64,000 nucleotides of DNA, from positions 124,001 through 188,000 of the forward strand of contig NZ_BAABHB010000001.1 of assembly GCF_039541875.1 (NCBI RefSeq). Reading direction: 5' to 3'. Under the pieces are notes generated by a model. The model searched no databases. It had not been told where the DNA came from and saw only the letters and a program-made list of their open reading frames with translations. The DNA is from Nibrella viscosa. Lineage in GTDB: Bacteria > Bacteroidota > Bacteroidia > Cytophagales > Spirosomataceae. Below are positions 50,153-59,138 of the stretch, in pieces. Each line of letters starts with the position of its first letter. Position 1 is the first letter of the stretch. The position numbers were made by a program, and so were the translations under genes.

Positions 50153-51955
50153 ATGAAAGAACCCAGACGATTATTTGACTGCCTGCAGTACCAGTTGGAA
50201 ACGCTTCCGTTGGCCGATGCGCTGGCGGCCAGAGAAAACGGCCATTGGAAAACATACAGTACCCGCGAGGTGCGCGACCTGGTCAACCAGATCAGTGCGG
50301 GTCTGCTGAACCTGGGTGTCTCGGCCGGCGACCTGAGCGTGGAGAAACGGGATAAGATCGCGGTAATCAGCAAAAACCGGCCGGAGTGGGTGATGCTCGA
50401 TCTGGCCGTGCAGCAGATCGGGGCGGTGCTGACGCCTTTTTACCCCACCATCAGCCTCAGCGAACTACAGTTTGTGCTGCAGGATGCCGCCGTTACCTAC
50501 GTTTTCGTCAACGATACCGAACTGTACCAGAAGGTCGATAGTCTGCGGGCCTCACTGCCGGCCCTGCGGGGGATCTTTACCTTTGAGCCGGAGGTGGATC
50601 TTCCTCACTGGAAAACCATGCTGGCCGATGTAACCCCCGACATAGCCGAACACCTCCGGCGGATCAGCGATACCATCCGGGCCGACGATCTGGCGACCAT
50701 TATCTACACCTCCGGCACTACCGGCACACCCAAGGGGGTAATGCTTTCCCACAAAAACATCCTCAGCAATGTCTTCAGCAGTTACCCTCTGTTTGCCGAG
50801 ATTGGTATTACTGGTCAGCGGGCGTTGAGTTTTCTGCCGCTGAACCATGCTTTTGAGCGGACGGCTACCTACTGTTACCTCTACATGGGCTGCTCTATTT
50901 ACTACGCTCAGGCTATGGATACCATCGGCGAAAACCTGCGGGAGGTGAAGCCTACGGTATTTACCACCGTACCGCGCCTGCTGGAAAAAGTGTATGAAGG
51001 CATTATGGCCAAAGGTGCCCAACTGACAGGCATTAAAAAGAAACTGTTTTACTGGGCTGTTAACCTGGCTACCCGATTCGAGATCAACCGGCCACGTAGT
51101 TTCTGGTACAACCTGCAACGCTCGGTTGCCGATCGGCTGATCTTCAGCAAATGGCGGGAAGCCCTGGGCGGCAACGTAAAAGCCATCATTACGGGGGCGG
51201 CAGCCTGCCAGATAAAACTACAGCGCATCTTTACGGCGGCCGACATTGTGATTATGGAAGGCTACGGCCTCACGGAGACATCGCCCGTCATCAGCGGTAA
51301 TCGTTACAACGAAGAGAATCGTATGTTTGGTACCGTTGGGCCGTTGCTAAAAGATGTGCAGGTGATAATTGCCGACGACGGCGAGATCCTGGTGAAAGGC
51401 CCGAACGTAATGATGGGCTACTACAAACGCCCCGACCTGACCGCCGACGTGATGGCCGGCGAGTGGTTCCGCACCGGTGATATCGGCGAGCTGGTGGCCG
51501 GCAAATTCCTGAAAATTACTGACCGAAAAAAAGAGATTTTCAAAACCAGTGGCGGCAAATACGTGGCTCCGCAGCCCATTGAGAACAAGCTGGTAGAAAG
51601 CCCCTGGATTGAGCAGATCATGGTGGTGGGCGCCGATCAGAAGTTTGTCTCGGCGCTGATTGTGCCGGCGTTCAACAAACTGAAAGAATGGTTTCAGGAG
51701 AGCGGCAAAACCTATCCGGGCAACGAGGCTGTTATTACCGACAAAAGCGTTATGGGCCTCATCCGCGAGGCCATCAACCAGTCCAATCCGGCCTTCAATC
51801 CGGTCGAGCAGGTTAAAAAATTTGAACTCCTGCCCCGTGAGTGGACTATCGATGGCGGTGAACTGACACCTACCCTGAAGCTCAAACGCAAGGTTATTCT
51901 GGAGAAATATCGGGCCGTAATAGACCGAATTTATTCGGCATCTTCTCTGGCCTGA
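50153..51955 (+). CDS. Long-chain fatty acid-CoA ligase (AMP-binding enzyme)
   Basis: A 600-residue adenylate-forming enzyme of the FadD15/ACSL type. Motifs in order: YTSGTTGTPKGVMLSHKN (P-loop), ITGAAACQIKLQ, GYGLTETSPVIS, TGDIGEL and DRKKEIFKTSGGKYVAPQPIE (hinge), with the C-terminal lysine region TLKLKRKVI. It activates fatty acids to acyl-CoA using ATP. It is a lone gene ending at a bidirectional terminator; aromatic acid activation is less likely because of the ACSL-like length and hinge. Confidence 0.93.
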   Translation: MKEPRRLFDCLQYQLETLPLADALAARENGHWKTYSTREVRDLVNQISAGLLNLGVSAGDLSVEKRDKIAVISKNRPEWVMLDLAVQQIGAVLTPFYPTISLSELQFVLQDAAVTYVFVNDTELYQKVDSLRASLPALRGIFTFEPEVDLPHWKTMLADVTPDIAEHLRRISDTIRADDLATIIYTSGTTGTPKGVMLSHKNILSNVFSSYPLFAEIGITGQRALSFLPLNHAFERTATYCYLYMGCSIYYAQAMDTIGENLREVKPTVFTTVPRLLEKVYEGIMAKGAQLTGIKKKLFYWAVNLATRFEINRPRSFWYNLQRSVADRLIFSKWREALGGNVKAIITGAAACQIKLQRIFTAADIVIMEGYGLTETSPVISGNRYNEENRMFGTVGPLLKDVQVIIADDGEILVKGPNVMMGYYKRPDLTADVMAGEWFRTGDIGELVAGKFLKITDRKKEIFKTSGGKYVAPQPIENKLVESPWIEQIMVVGADQKFVSALIVPAFNKLKEWFQESGKTYPGNEAVITDKSVMGLIREAINQSNPAFNPVEQVKKFELLPREWTIDGGELTPTLKLKRKVILEKYRAVIDRIYSASSLA

Positions 51956-51969
51956 CCGGAGACCACACT

Positions 51970-52029
51970 AACAGGACGAGCCTCAGAGCTCCAACCGCTT
52001 TACGTTGGAGCTCTGAGGCTCGTCCTGTT
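51970..52029. terminator. Perfect 26-base bidirectional hairpin terminator
   Basis: 51970-51995 pairs perfectly with 52004-52029 (8-base loop), centred between the converging acyl-CoA ligase and T9SS repeat-protein genes. Such symmetry suits termination from both sides. Confidence 0.8.
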
Positions 52030-52041
52030 CAGGCTAACCCG

Positions 52042-55000
52042 TTAGTTGCCCTGCACAATCTTGAGCGTTTTTCTGTGGGTTGGGGTGCTCACCTGCAGCA
52101 GCAGTACGCCGGCAGGCTGTGAGTCTACCATCAGCGTTTGCCGCTCAACGGACGATGCCCGGTCGACTTGTACAATACGCAATGGTTTACCCGAGGAAGA
52201 AGTCAGCTGCAACTGTAGCGGCTGGCCGTCGGCACCGGTAATCTCCACGTTTATCTGGTTGCCCTGAATAGGGTTACCCAGCACCCGGACGTTTAGTTCC
52301 GTTGTCGGCTGTTCAGCACCAAGGCGGGTCGGGCTGCAATACTGCGCCGGATTGAAAACCAGCTCCACAACCAGGTAGCCTTTGTTGGGTGAGATTTGCC
52401 GCTGCCGGGCCTGAATAGTAATGTCTTTATCACGGAATTTGGCAGGAATCACATGGGTAGCGTCGGTTGTCCAGCCTTTCGTCACATTGTTGGCCTGGAA
52501 TTCCACTAGACTGCCGTTGCCGCCCGCCGTTTTGAAGGTAATCTCCCCCGTTGCGCAGTTGTAGCTCGGCGTCAAGAGCCTGAAGGCTGTACTGGGCGGA
52601 GTTGTTTCGGTGACAGTAACCGTTACCGTCGTTGGGGGGCTGCTGCACCCGTTCACGACGCAGGTGGCTGAGTACACAAAACTGCCTGTCGTAGCGGTTG
52701 GCACCGTAATGGAACCGGTGCCGCTGGTGTTGTTTGGACCGGTCCAGTTCAGGGTGCCGGAGCAGTTGCCGGCCGTCAGCACCACATCCGGAGAACCCTG
52801 CACCACGGTCTGGCTGGTCAGGTTTGGGGCCGAGGGCAGCGGATCGGAGGAAACCATAACGGAAGCGGAGCCTGTGCAACTGCTGGCGTTGGTGACCGTC
52901 ACCGAATACATCCCGGCCTGACTGACGGTGGCCGTGTTGCCGCCCGAACCGCCAATCTGCGTTGCCCCGGCACCAAAGACGTAGGTGGCCCCCGCAAGTT
53001 GGGTAGCCGTTAAAGTGACCGTAGGAGCCGTACAGCTAATGGGACTGCTGGCAGTCAGGCTCACCGACTGGGGTGTACTGCTGCCCGTTACCGCTACCGT
53101 AGCCATGCCGGGGCAGTTGTTGGTGCCGGTCACGGTAACCGTATAGGTTCCGGCCTGACTGACGGTGGCCGTGTTGCCGCCCGAACCGCCAATCTGCGTT
53201 GCCCCGGCACTAAAGACATAGGTAGCTCCAACAATGGGGGTAGCCGTCAGGGTGACCGTCGGGGTCACACAACTGATCGGACTGCTGGCGGTTAAGCTTA
53301 CCGATTGCGAGGTAGTTGTACCCGTTACGGTCGTTGTAGTCGACGCTGTACAGCCATTCGGGCCGGTGACGACTACGGTATAGGTACCTGCCGCAGCAAC
53401 AACCGCTTCATTGCCGGTGCTTGGTACGACTCCACCAGGACCACGGAAAACATAACTGTAATCCTGACCCGTTCCGGCCGTTAACGTCACAGTTGGCTGA
53501 GCGCAGGAAAGCGTGTTGCTCGCGGCTAACGTAGCCGTAGGTGGCGCTGTGTTTGACGTTACACCGGTTACGGCCGTGGCCGAACAACCATTGAAGGAGG
53601 CCGTTGCCGTCACCGTATACGTTCCTTCCTGACTAACAATGGCCTGGTTGCCATTGGCTGGAATAGACCCTTGTTGTCCCTTAAATGCATAACCAATGGC
53701 GCTGGTAGCCGAGGCCGTTGCTGTTAACGTAACAGAGGTAGCCGTACAGGTGATGGGGCCGCTTACCGTCAGACCGACGTTAGCTGGTGGCGTTATGTCT
53801 TTTATAACGGTCGTACCTGCTGATGCTGTACAGCCCTGGGGTGTTGTTGCCAGTATTGAATAACCACCCTCCTGACTGGTTGAAATGGTGCTGGTACCGG
53901 GTGATGTATTAATAGCGCCGGCGGGACCGCTGAACGCATAGGTTGTACCACCGGTAGTCGAACTGGCGGTAAGTTTAATGCTGGTAGCGATACAGGTAAT
54001 CGGACCACTGGCTGCAAGAGCAAGATTCTGGGGGGGCTCATTTACCGTTAAGAGGGCTGTTGTGGAGGCAACCGACGACGGTTCAATCGGTTCTTCGGCT
54101 ATGGCCCGGTAACGCGTGTTATTTAACCCGGCGGTGCTGGCAATGGATAAGGTAGTAGAGGTTACCCCGCTGTATACCCCCGAATTTGATAAGTCCGTCC
54201 AGTTAGTACCGTCGGTTGAGCTTTGCCATTTATAAGTCGTGTTCGCATCCTGAGCGACAGGAACTGTGGTTACTTGGGCCGCAACACTAAATGTCGCTGA
54301 CTGGTACGAACACACCGTCCTGCTGACCGGCTGGCTCACAATCTTCAGTTCATATACGGTAAAGGTACAATTGATAGGCAGGTTAAAGGCTGCTGGTGGT
54401 ACACCACCCGGATAACAGGGATCAGATGGATCATAATAGTACCCTTCGCAGGCTGTTCCTTCATTAGGAATAGTCCAGTTGGTAGGATTAGAAGACGTAA
54501 CAGACACAGTAGAGGTAATGGTGGCGCTGTTGACAGCGTTCCGAATTGTCCGGGGAAAACCGGTGTTTGTCTGGCAATTGTAAATAGATAAGGCCCGGAA
54601 ATTTTTGGAAAACGACGTAGAGTAGGTATTCAGCGCAGCATTGACGTTATTGGCCGTAAGCGAGGCCGGGAGGGTTGATTTAGACGGCGTGTATTCAGCG
54701 TTGGTAAGGGAACTGCTCCAGGCTCCCTGGATCATCATCCCGGCGAGTACAGTGGGGTTAGCTCCTCTGGCCGAACTCGCCTGGTAGGCAAATAACTGCT
54801 CACTGCCTCCGTCGGAGAGATCCATGCAATACGATTGCCCTGGTCGTGTTTCTGCAACTGCCTCCTCACAAACAACCGTACCGATGTTTGCTCCCATCTG
54901 GTATTTGGGCCGGATGACAATTTGTGTTCCGGCCGCCACACTTGTCGATGCGGTCCAGGAGATGATTGCGTCCGTTTTTGAACCCGTACCTGAACCTCCA

Positions 55001-55296
55001 TTTTCTGGCCCGGCTACCCACTTTTTCTGAAAGCCCCCGCCGGTGAGCCAGCCATAATCGGTAAAGTATATTTTAGTGCCGGCGGCTACATCTTTCAGCA
55101 GCACAAACGAAAACTTTTCGTTGGAGACATTACCGTTTACCTGGTCGTCCGATGTATTATAGCCTACAAAGACCAGATTTCCTGTCGAAAGGCTGGTCTG
55201 GGCATAAAGGCTTTTTGCAAAGCCCAGTATTAGCAGCAGACTAAGCCAAAGGCGCGGGTGCCGGTTTAGAAGAAAAAGGGTAAATTTCGGGTTCAT
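52042..55296 (-). CDS. Large secreted protein with Ig/PKD-like repeats and T9SS sorting domain
   Basis: A 1084-residue exported protein. Signal peptide about 1-33 (ending SLYAQ); residues about 35-300 a first domain (LSTGNLVFVGYNTSDDQVNG, FVLLKDVAAGTKIYFTD) that I know from other Bacteroidota surface proteins; then about 320-420 an Ig-like domain (YKWQSSTDGTNWTDLS). Residues about 420-890 hold five tandem 75-residue repeats (SLTASSPISC, TVTLTA, GTYTVTVTG) and a divergent sixth. The last 80 residues are a type A T9SS sorting domain (VRVLGNPIQGNQINVEI, QPAGVLLLQVSTPTHRKTLKIVQ). Probably an adhesin or surface-layer protein. Confidence 0.9.
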   Translation of the reverse strand: MNPKFTLFLLNRHPRLWLSLLLILGFAKSLYAQTSLSTGNLVFVGYNTSDDQVNGNVSNEKFSFVLLKDVAAGTKIYFTDYGWLTGGGFQKKWVAGPENGGSGTGSKTDAIISWTASTSVAAGTQIVIRPKYQMGANIGTVVCEEAVAETRPGQSYCMDLSDGGSEQLFAYQASSARGANPTVLAGMMIQGAWSSSLTNAEYTPSKSTLPASLTANNVNAALNTYSTSFSKNFRALSIYNCQTNTGFPRTIRNAVNSATITSTVSVTSSNPTNWTIPNEGTACEGYYYDPSDPCYPGGVPPAAFNLPINCTFTVYELKIVSQPVSRTVCSYQSATFSVAAQVTTVPVAQDANTTYKWQSSTDGTNWTDLSNSGVYSGVTSTTLSIASTAGLNNTRYRAIAEEPIEPSSVASTTALLTVNEPPQNLALAASGPITCIATSIKLTASSTTGGTTYAFSGPAGAINTSPGTSTISTSQEGGYSILATTPQGCTASAGTTVIKDITPPANVGLTVSGPITCTATSVTLTATASATSAIGYAFKGQQGSIPANGNQAIVSQEGTYTVTATASFNGCSATAVTGVTSNTAPPTATLAASNTLSCAQPTVTLTAGTGQDYSYVFRGPGGVVPSTGNEAVVAAAGTYTVVVTGPNGCTASTTTTVTGTTTSQSVSLTASSPISCVTPTVTLTATPIVGATYVFSAGATQIGGSGGNTATVSQAGTYTVTVTGTNNCPGMATVAVTGSSTPQSVSLTASSPISCTAPTVTLTATQLAGATYVFGAGATQIGGSGGNTATVSQAGMYSVTVTNASSCTGSASVMVSSDPLPSAPNLTSQTVVQGSPDVVLTAGNCSGTLNWTGPNNTSGTGSITVPTATTGSFVYSATCVVNGCSSPPTTVTVTVTETTPPSTAFRLLTPSYNCATGEITFKTAGGNGSLVEFQANNVTKGWTTDATHVIPAKFRDKDITIQARQRQISPNKGYLVVELVFNPAQYCSPTRLGAEQPTTELNVRVLGNPIQGNQINVEITGADGQPLQLQLTSSSGKPLRIVQVDRASSVERQTLMVDSQPAGVLLLQVSTPTHRKTLKIVQGN
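52921..53219. repeat. Near-identical tandem DNA repeats inside the T9SS protein gene
   Basis: The 58-base stretch at about 52922-52979 recurs at about 53161-53218 with only one or two changes, one repeat unit (239 bases, about 80 codons) apart. Other units have diverged. Recent unit duplication or gene conversion. Confidence 0.75.
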
Positions 55297-55307
55297 ACTA
55301 ATGAAGT

Positions 55308-56453
55308 TTAAATACATAAGTAGGTGTTATGCCAGCCCGTGTACGCAGTAGGAGGAGATTCGGTCTGAAAGGCGCGGAAATCCTGCTCAACAGTTCGTTC
55401 AGGCGTTAATGCAGCCAGTCGGCAGCGGCCCTGATTGTCCGCTATAACGGTGGCTGCGTAGGGTGGGGCAAACGAGAAATGAGTAGCAGGATCAAAGGCT
55501 ACCTGCCCGCGTGGTCCCTCAAACGACAGCGACGCCAACTGGTTAAATACAGCCGGAGAATCCCTGTTATTCTCGTCGGTTAATCTCAGATAATTCGCCA
55601 GAATGAGACCACCTTCGTAGCCCAGGACCGAAAACAGCGTAGGCCGGCGACCGCGTTTCTGTACCGCTTCCCGGAAGATTCTGTTCTCCTCGGTGTCCAG
55701 GTGTTCCGACCAGGGAACAAAGCCCCGAATACCGTCCATCGCATACGGCACCGTCGTCAGCATTTGCTCTTCCAGCGCCAACGGCGACGCCCAAACCGGC
55801 AATCGGCCGGTCAGGGTTGGGTATACCTCCAGAAATTGCCGGGCCATGTCGCCGGCATACAGGGCCACTACCGCCTGCGCCTGACCGGATGAAAGCCCGG
55901 CCTGCAGGTTTTGGAAATTAGCCTGCGCCGGAATGTGCGAACTAACAAAGTATTGCACCATATGCCCACCGCCGGTGGTTACGCCCTGCGACGCGGCATA
56001 TCCGTGTAAATACCCGGCATCGTAAAAAGAAGCCGCCTGAATAATCCCCTCCGCTCCGCTCTCAACCGCTTTTCGGCCGGCCAGCCGGCAACTCAGACAG
56101 CTTTGCAGCGAATGGAAAAACATCGTCGGTGCCGGCGGTAACCCTAGGAAAAACTCGCCCATGAGGTCCAGCACCAGCAATAGCCGGTTGGCTCCCGTAA
56201 ACAGTGTGTTCAGCGTATCGGCCATGCGTCGGCTCATCATGCCAACCACCATGTCGACATCATCCTGCATCAGCAGCTTCTGCGCTTTGGTTTGCACCTC
56301 ATGCGCATCCGTAGCGAAGCCGATTCCTTCTACAGCCCACGTAATGCTAGTTGTAATATGCTGGGTTAATCCTGCCTTAAGCCCGTCAAGCAGATCAAAG
56401 CTCAAGGCAGGATACATCGTTGAATGCGGTAATAGCAGCCCTACCTTTATCAT
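55308..56453 (-). CDS. Periplasmic-binding-protein-fold protein without a signal peptide
   Basis: A 381-residue protein of the Peripla_BP_6 (branched-chain amino acid/amide receptor) fold: MIKVGLLLPHSTMYPALSFDLLDGLKAGL, VDMVVGMMSRRMADTLN, AVVALYAGDMARQFLEVYP. The start at 56453 gives a typical beta-strand start with no export signal; the longer frame to 56549 adds residues without a credible one. It therefore seems cytoplasmic or exported by another route. No ABC permease is near. It ends 12 bases before the repeat-protein gene and begins 8 bases after a collar-protein gene, in a clear operon. Confidence 0.8.
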   Translation of the reverse strand: MIKVGLLLPHSTMYPALSFDLLDGLKAGLTQHITTSITWAVEGIGFATDAHEVQTKAQKLLMQDDVDMVVGMMSRRMADTLNTLFTGANRLLLVLDLMGEFFLGLPPAPTMFFHSLQSCLSCRLAGRKAVESGAEGIIQAASFYDAGYLHGYAASQGVTTGGGHMVQYFVSSHIPAQANFQNLQAGLSSGQAQAVVALYAGDMARQFLEVYPTLTGRLPVWASPLALEEQMLTTVPYAMDGIRGFVPWSEHLDTEENRIFREAVQKRGRRPTLFSVLGYEGGLILANYLRLTDENNRDSPAVFNQLASLSFEGPRGQVAFDPATHFSFAPPYAATVIADNQGRCRLAALTPERTVEQDFRAFQTESPPTAYTGWHNTYLCI

Positions 56454-56460
56454 AGATAGC

Positions 56461-56988
56461 TTAATTCGGACTCGGAAAAACGCCTTGTAAGGCAATGCAA
56501 TAGCTGAGCACCAGATAGGGCTGCATATTATTGAACGCCTGATTACCACCCACCGAACCCGTCGTGACAGTTGCCGGTCCCTGTGAGTTGGCCCCCATGT
56601 TTACGTTGGCCGGTGTCCCGTAACTGTTCGCTGGGGTGGCGGCCGGAAAGTTGTTGGTCGGGTCGGCGGTTGTGCCGGCGTTTGTGTTGCAGGGCGGCTG
56701 AAAAACAAACGGATGAAAATGGTTGGGCAGGTTCTGAATGGTTAACGTAACGGCCTGCGACCCCGCGCGCTCGCCCAGGGTATGGCCACTACCCATATGC
56801 ATAGCCGCGCGGCCGCGCAGATCAGGCAGGGCAAAGTTTACCCGGCCATCTCCGCCATAGGTAGTGCCCAGTAAAGAAAATAAAGCCTGGTTCTGGTTGA
56901 TGGGTAATAGCTGCCCGTTGCACAGGGCCCAGCCTTTTGGGGCAAAGTTGAACGAAAAAAGTGCTAAGCTGGCTAAAAAGGGTTCCAT
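56461..56988 (-). CDS. Phage tail-collar domain protein (MdpB-like), third in series
   Basis: A 175-residue protein: FNFAPKGWALCNGQLLPINQNQALFSLLGTTYGGDGRVNFALPDLRGRAAMH is the collar domain (about 8-65), then a variable middle rich in Asn/Thr/Pro and the conserved C-terminal NMQPYLVLSYCIALQGVFPS. No signal peptide. Members are found in phage tails and, without phage genes, as microcystin-dependent-protein-like genes in many bacteria. Three copies in a row here, each in the same operon as the binding-fold protein. Confidence 0.9.
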   Translation of the reverse strand: MEPFLASLALFSFNFAPKGWALCNGQLLPINQNQALFSLLGTTYGGDGRVNFALPDLRGRAAMHMGSGHTLGERAGSQAVTLTIQNLPNHFHPFVFQPPCNTNAGTTADPTNNFPAATPANSYGTPANVNMGANSQGPATVTTGSVGGNQAFNNMQPYLVLSYCIALQGVFPSPN

Positions 56989-57023
56989 ATTGTTTTTGAT
57001 GGTTTATGAATAGAACGGGACCT

Positions 57024-57584
57024 TCAGGAACGGGGCGGGAAAACCCCCTGTAATGCAATCAGGAAGTTAAGCGTCAGGTAGGGCTGTAACTGGTTAAAGG
57101 GCAGCCCACCGCCCGCAGCCTGTGTAGAGAGTGTATACGAGGCCATTGACCCGTTGGCCGTAGGGGCATACCGCAGGCTGGCTCCCGAATTAGCCGGCAC
57201 ACCTGCCTCCGGCGTATTGGTAGTGCCCTCCTGAGTAGTTGCCGGTTGGGTTAAAGACGCTGTTTGCCCGCTCGCCTGCCCGGGATGGGTGTGGGCGGGC
57301 ATTTCGCTTTGCACCAGCGTATACGTGTCACTGCCACCGCTTTGCCCCAGAAAATACTCCGATAACCCGGGCCCCTGGCCCTGATGGATCGCTACGGCAC
57401 CCTGTAAATCAGGTAGCGCAAAGGTACTTTTGCCATCTCCCCCGTAGAAGGTGCCTAACAGGGAAAATAAGGCGGTATTTTGTGAAATAGGCAGGAGTTG
57501 GCCGTTGCAGAAAGCCCAGCCTCTAGGGGCAAAATTAAAACCGCCTATACCGATCTCTCCGACAAATGGGTTTTGAGCATCCAT
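57024..57584 (-). CDS. Phage tail-collar domain protein (MdpB-like), second in series
   Basis: A 186-residue paralogue: FNFAPRGWAFCNGQLLPISQNTALFSLLGTFYGGDGKSTFALPDLQG, histidine-containing middle (HTHPGQASGQ) and end QLQPYLTLNFLIALQGVFPPRS. Compared with its neighbours it has a longer, glutamine/threonine-rich central loop. Separated from the third copy by 35 bases. Confidence 0.9.
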   Translation of the reverse strand: MDAQNPFVGEIGIGGFNFAPRGWAFCNGQLLPISQNTALFSLLGTFYGGDGKSTFALPDLQGAVAIHQGQGPGLSEYFLGQSGGSDTYTLVQSEMPAHTHPGQASGQTASLTQPATTQEGTTNTPEAGVPANSGASLRYAPTANGSMASYTLSTQAAGGGLPFNQLQPYLTLNFLIALQGVFPPRS

Positions 57585-57638
57585 GAAAATAGTATGGTTA
57601 TTTTTAGTTGATTGACTAATTAGAAATTTCTGAATAGC

Positions 57639-58169
57639 TTAAGTTGGGCTCGGAAAAATGCCAAACAGCGAAATGATATAGCTGACCGTCAGATAAGGCT
57701 GCATATTATCAAACGGCTGACTCCCTCCGACCACCCCCGTTTGTACCGAATTTGTGCTGCTGATATCTGCCATATTCGTATTAATGGCGCTTATCCCCGC
57801 GTAATACCCCTGCCGCCCTGAAAAGGCGTAATACGCGCCCTGAGGACTGGTTTGGGTGCCGCCATTGGAAGACGCTACGGGCTGGTAGGTGTAGGTGTGG
57901 GCGTGGGATGGTATCTGGTTGACGGTTAGTGTAACGGACTCGGTTCCACCAGTTTGCGCAAGTATTAATCCATTGCCCTGATGTAGGGGTACTCGCCCCC
58001 GTAAATCCGGTAGGGCAAAGGTATTCTGACCGTCTCCTCCGTAACTGGTGCCGATGAGTTGGAATAAGACTTCGTTTTCCGAGATAGGCAGCAGTTGCCC
58101 TTCACAAAACATCCAGCCGGCAGGGGCAAAATTCCCTGCGAAAATCCTGATTTCTCCGACGTATGGCAT
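57639..58169 (-). CDS. Phage tail-collar domain protein (MdpB-like), first in series
   Basis: A 176-residue paralogue starting GEIRIFAGNFAPAGWMFCEGQLLPISENEVLFQLIGTSYGGDG, with YTYQPVASSNGG in the middle and NMQPYLTVSYIISLFGIFPS at the end. The three copies are diverged enough to be an old triplication with possibly distinct partners in a heteromeric assembly. Confidence 0.9.
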   Translation of the reverse strand: MPYVGEIRIFAGNFAPAGWMFCEGQLLPISENEVLFQLIGTSYGGDGQNTFALPDLRGRVPLHQGNGLILAQTGGTESVTLTVNQIPSHAHTYTYQPVASSNGGTQTSPQGAYYAFSGRQGYYAGISAINTNMADISSTNSVQTGVVGGSQPFDNMQPYLTVSYIISLFGIFPSPT

Positions 58170-58236
58170 AAAAATGATAGAATTAAAAGGGTGTAAATAG
58201 TTATTTGAAAGCTGATTATAAGCTTATACAATACGA

Positions 58237-58773
58237 TCAGGCCTTTGGGTAAGCCGGCAGGGGCTTACTACCCAGTTGCCGCAGCACCCGTCCGGTGTAG
58301 TCCTGTACCTGGTAGCCGGGCCCATCCGGTGTGGTGTTGAGTATCCCTTTGCTGCCAACCAGCTGAATGGTTTGGGCGGGGGGGGTAGGATCACTGCCGT
58401 GGCGGGCAAGGCCCTGCCAATAAACCCGAACACCACCCGACTGGAACTGAGCGGCATACGAGCCGAATGGGGCAGAAGGCGTTTCGGCGAAGCGCATATT
58501 TCCGGCGGCAGACAGGTTGATTCCGGCTAAGGCGCCGGCAAGCTCAATATCCTGCTGCGCGAGTTGCCGCAACGCGCTTGTTGAGGTGACTTCCGGGTGA
58601 TAGGTGTGGGTCAGATGAATTTGCCGGATGGTGCCAATAAAGCCTTTGCGTATATCGTCGGCAGCTTGTTGCTGCCAGCTGATGGCTGGTGAGACAGCAA
58701 AGCTGGGAAGCGAGAGGAACGGAATAGTGACTCCAGCCGCAGCTATTTTTCTAACAAATAAACGTCTTTTCAT
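58237..58773 (-). CDS. TAT-exported Gfo/Idh/MocA C-terminal domain without the Rossmann domain
   Basis: A 178-residue protein. The N-terminus KRRLFVRKIAAAG fits a twin-arginine signal, ending near LPSFAVS. Instead of the NAD-binding fold it continues directly with what looks like the C-terminal half of secreted Gfo/Idh oxidoreductases: KGFIGTIRQIHLTHTYHP, QQDIELAGALAGIN, the FQSGGVRVYWQG strand and IQLVGSKGILNT. It cannot bind NAD as a normal family member. It begins the collar-protein operon. Call is by pattern and moderately sure. Confidence 0.6.
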   Translation of the reverse strand: MKRRLFVRKIAAAGVTIPFLSLPSFAVSPAISWQQQAADDIRKGFIGTIRQIHLTHTYHPEVTSTSALRQLAQQDIELAGALAGINLSAAGNMRFAETPSAPFGSYAAQFQSGGVRVYWQGLARHGSDPTPPAQTIQLVGSKGILNTTPDGPGYQVQDYTGRVLRQLGSKPLPAYPKA

Positions 58774-59138
58774 GGGTAGGCAGGTTAAGAAACGTATAAA
58801 AAGAAGAGAATGGGGCTTAAGAATTCTCTGGTAATTCAGGTGCGTCCGAAAGACTAAGCTTTACTATTCCTGTGGGGTATACGTATTCTCTTATCGACCT
58901 TGCTCAACTCAGCCAGTATACCTTTTGGGGCTCTGAAATTTATTTGACGGGAGCGGGTTGTGGAATCTATTTGCCGTGAATCCTGGAGCTAAAATTAACA
59001 TTATTATCATAAGAGTCAATAGTTCAGATAGATTTTATTTATAAAGGCGTCAACCTCGTTTACGCCATAGAATATACGCCTGTATTTGCAAATCCTCTTT
59101 CTTATCCTTAGCTTTAAATGAATAATCCTTAATAAAAC
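58774..59138. other. Divergent intergenic region, no gene recognised
   Basis: AT-rich spacer between the minus-strand collar operon and the plus-strand LolA-like gene. TTAGCTTTAAATG near 59109 is one base from a -7 box for the latter; none is evident for the operon. No RNA or repeat found. Confidence 0.4.

Noticed and set aside
56461..58169. Phage tail-collar genes as evidence of a prophage
   Set aside because: No capsid, terminase, portal, baseplate, integrase or lysis genes within the window; collar-only genes are common in bacterial chromosomes.
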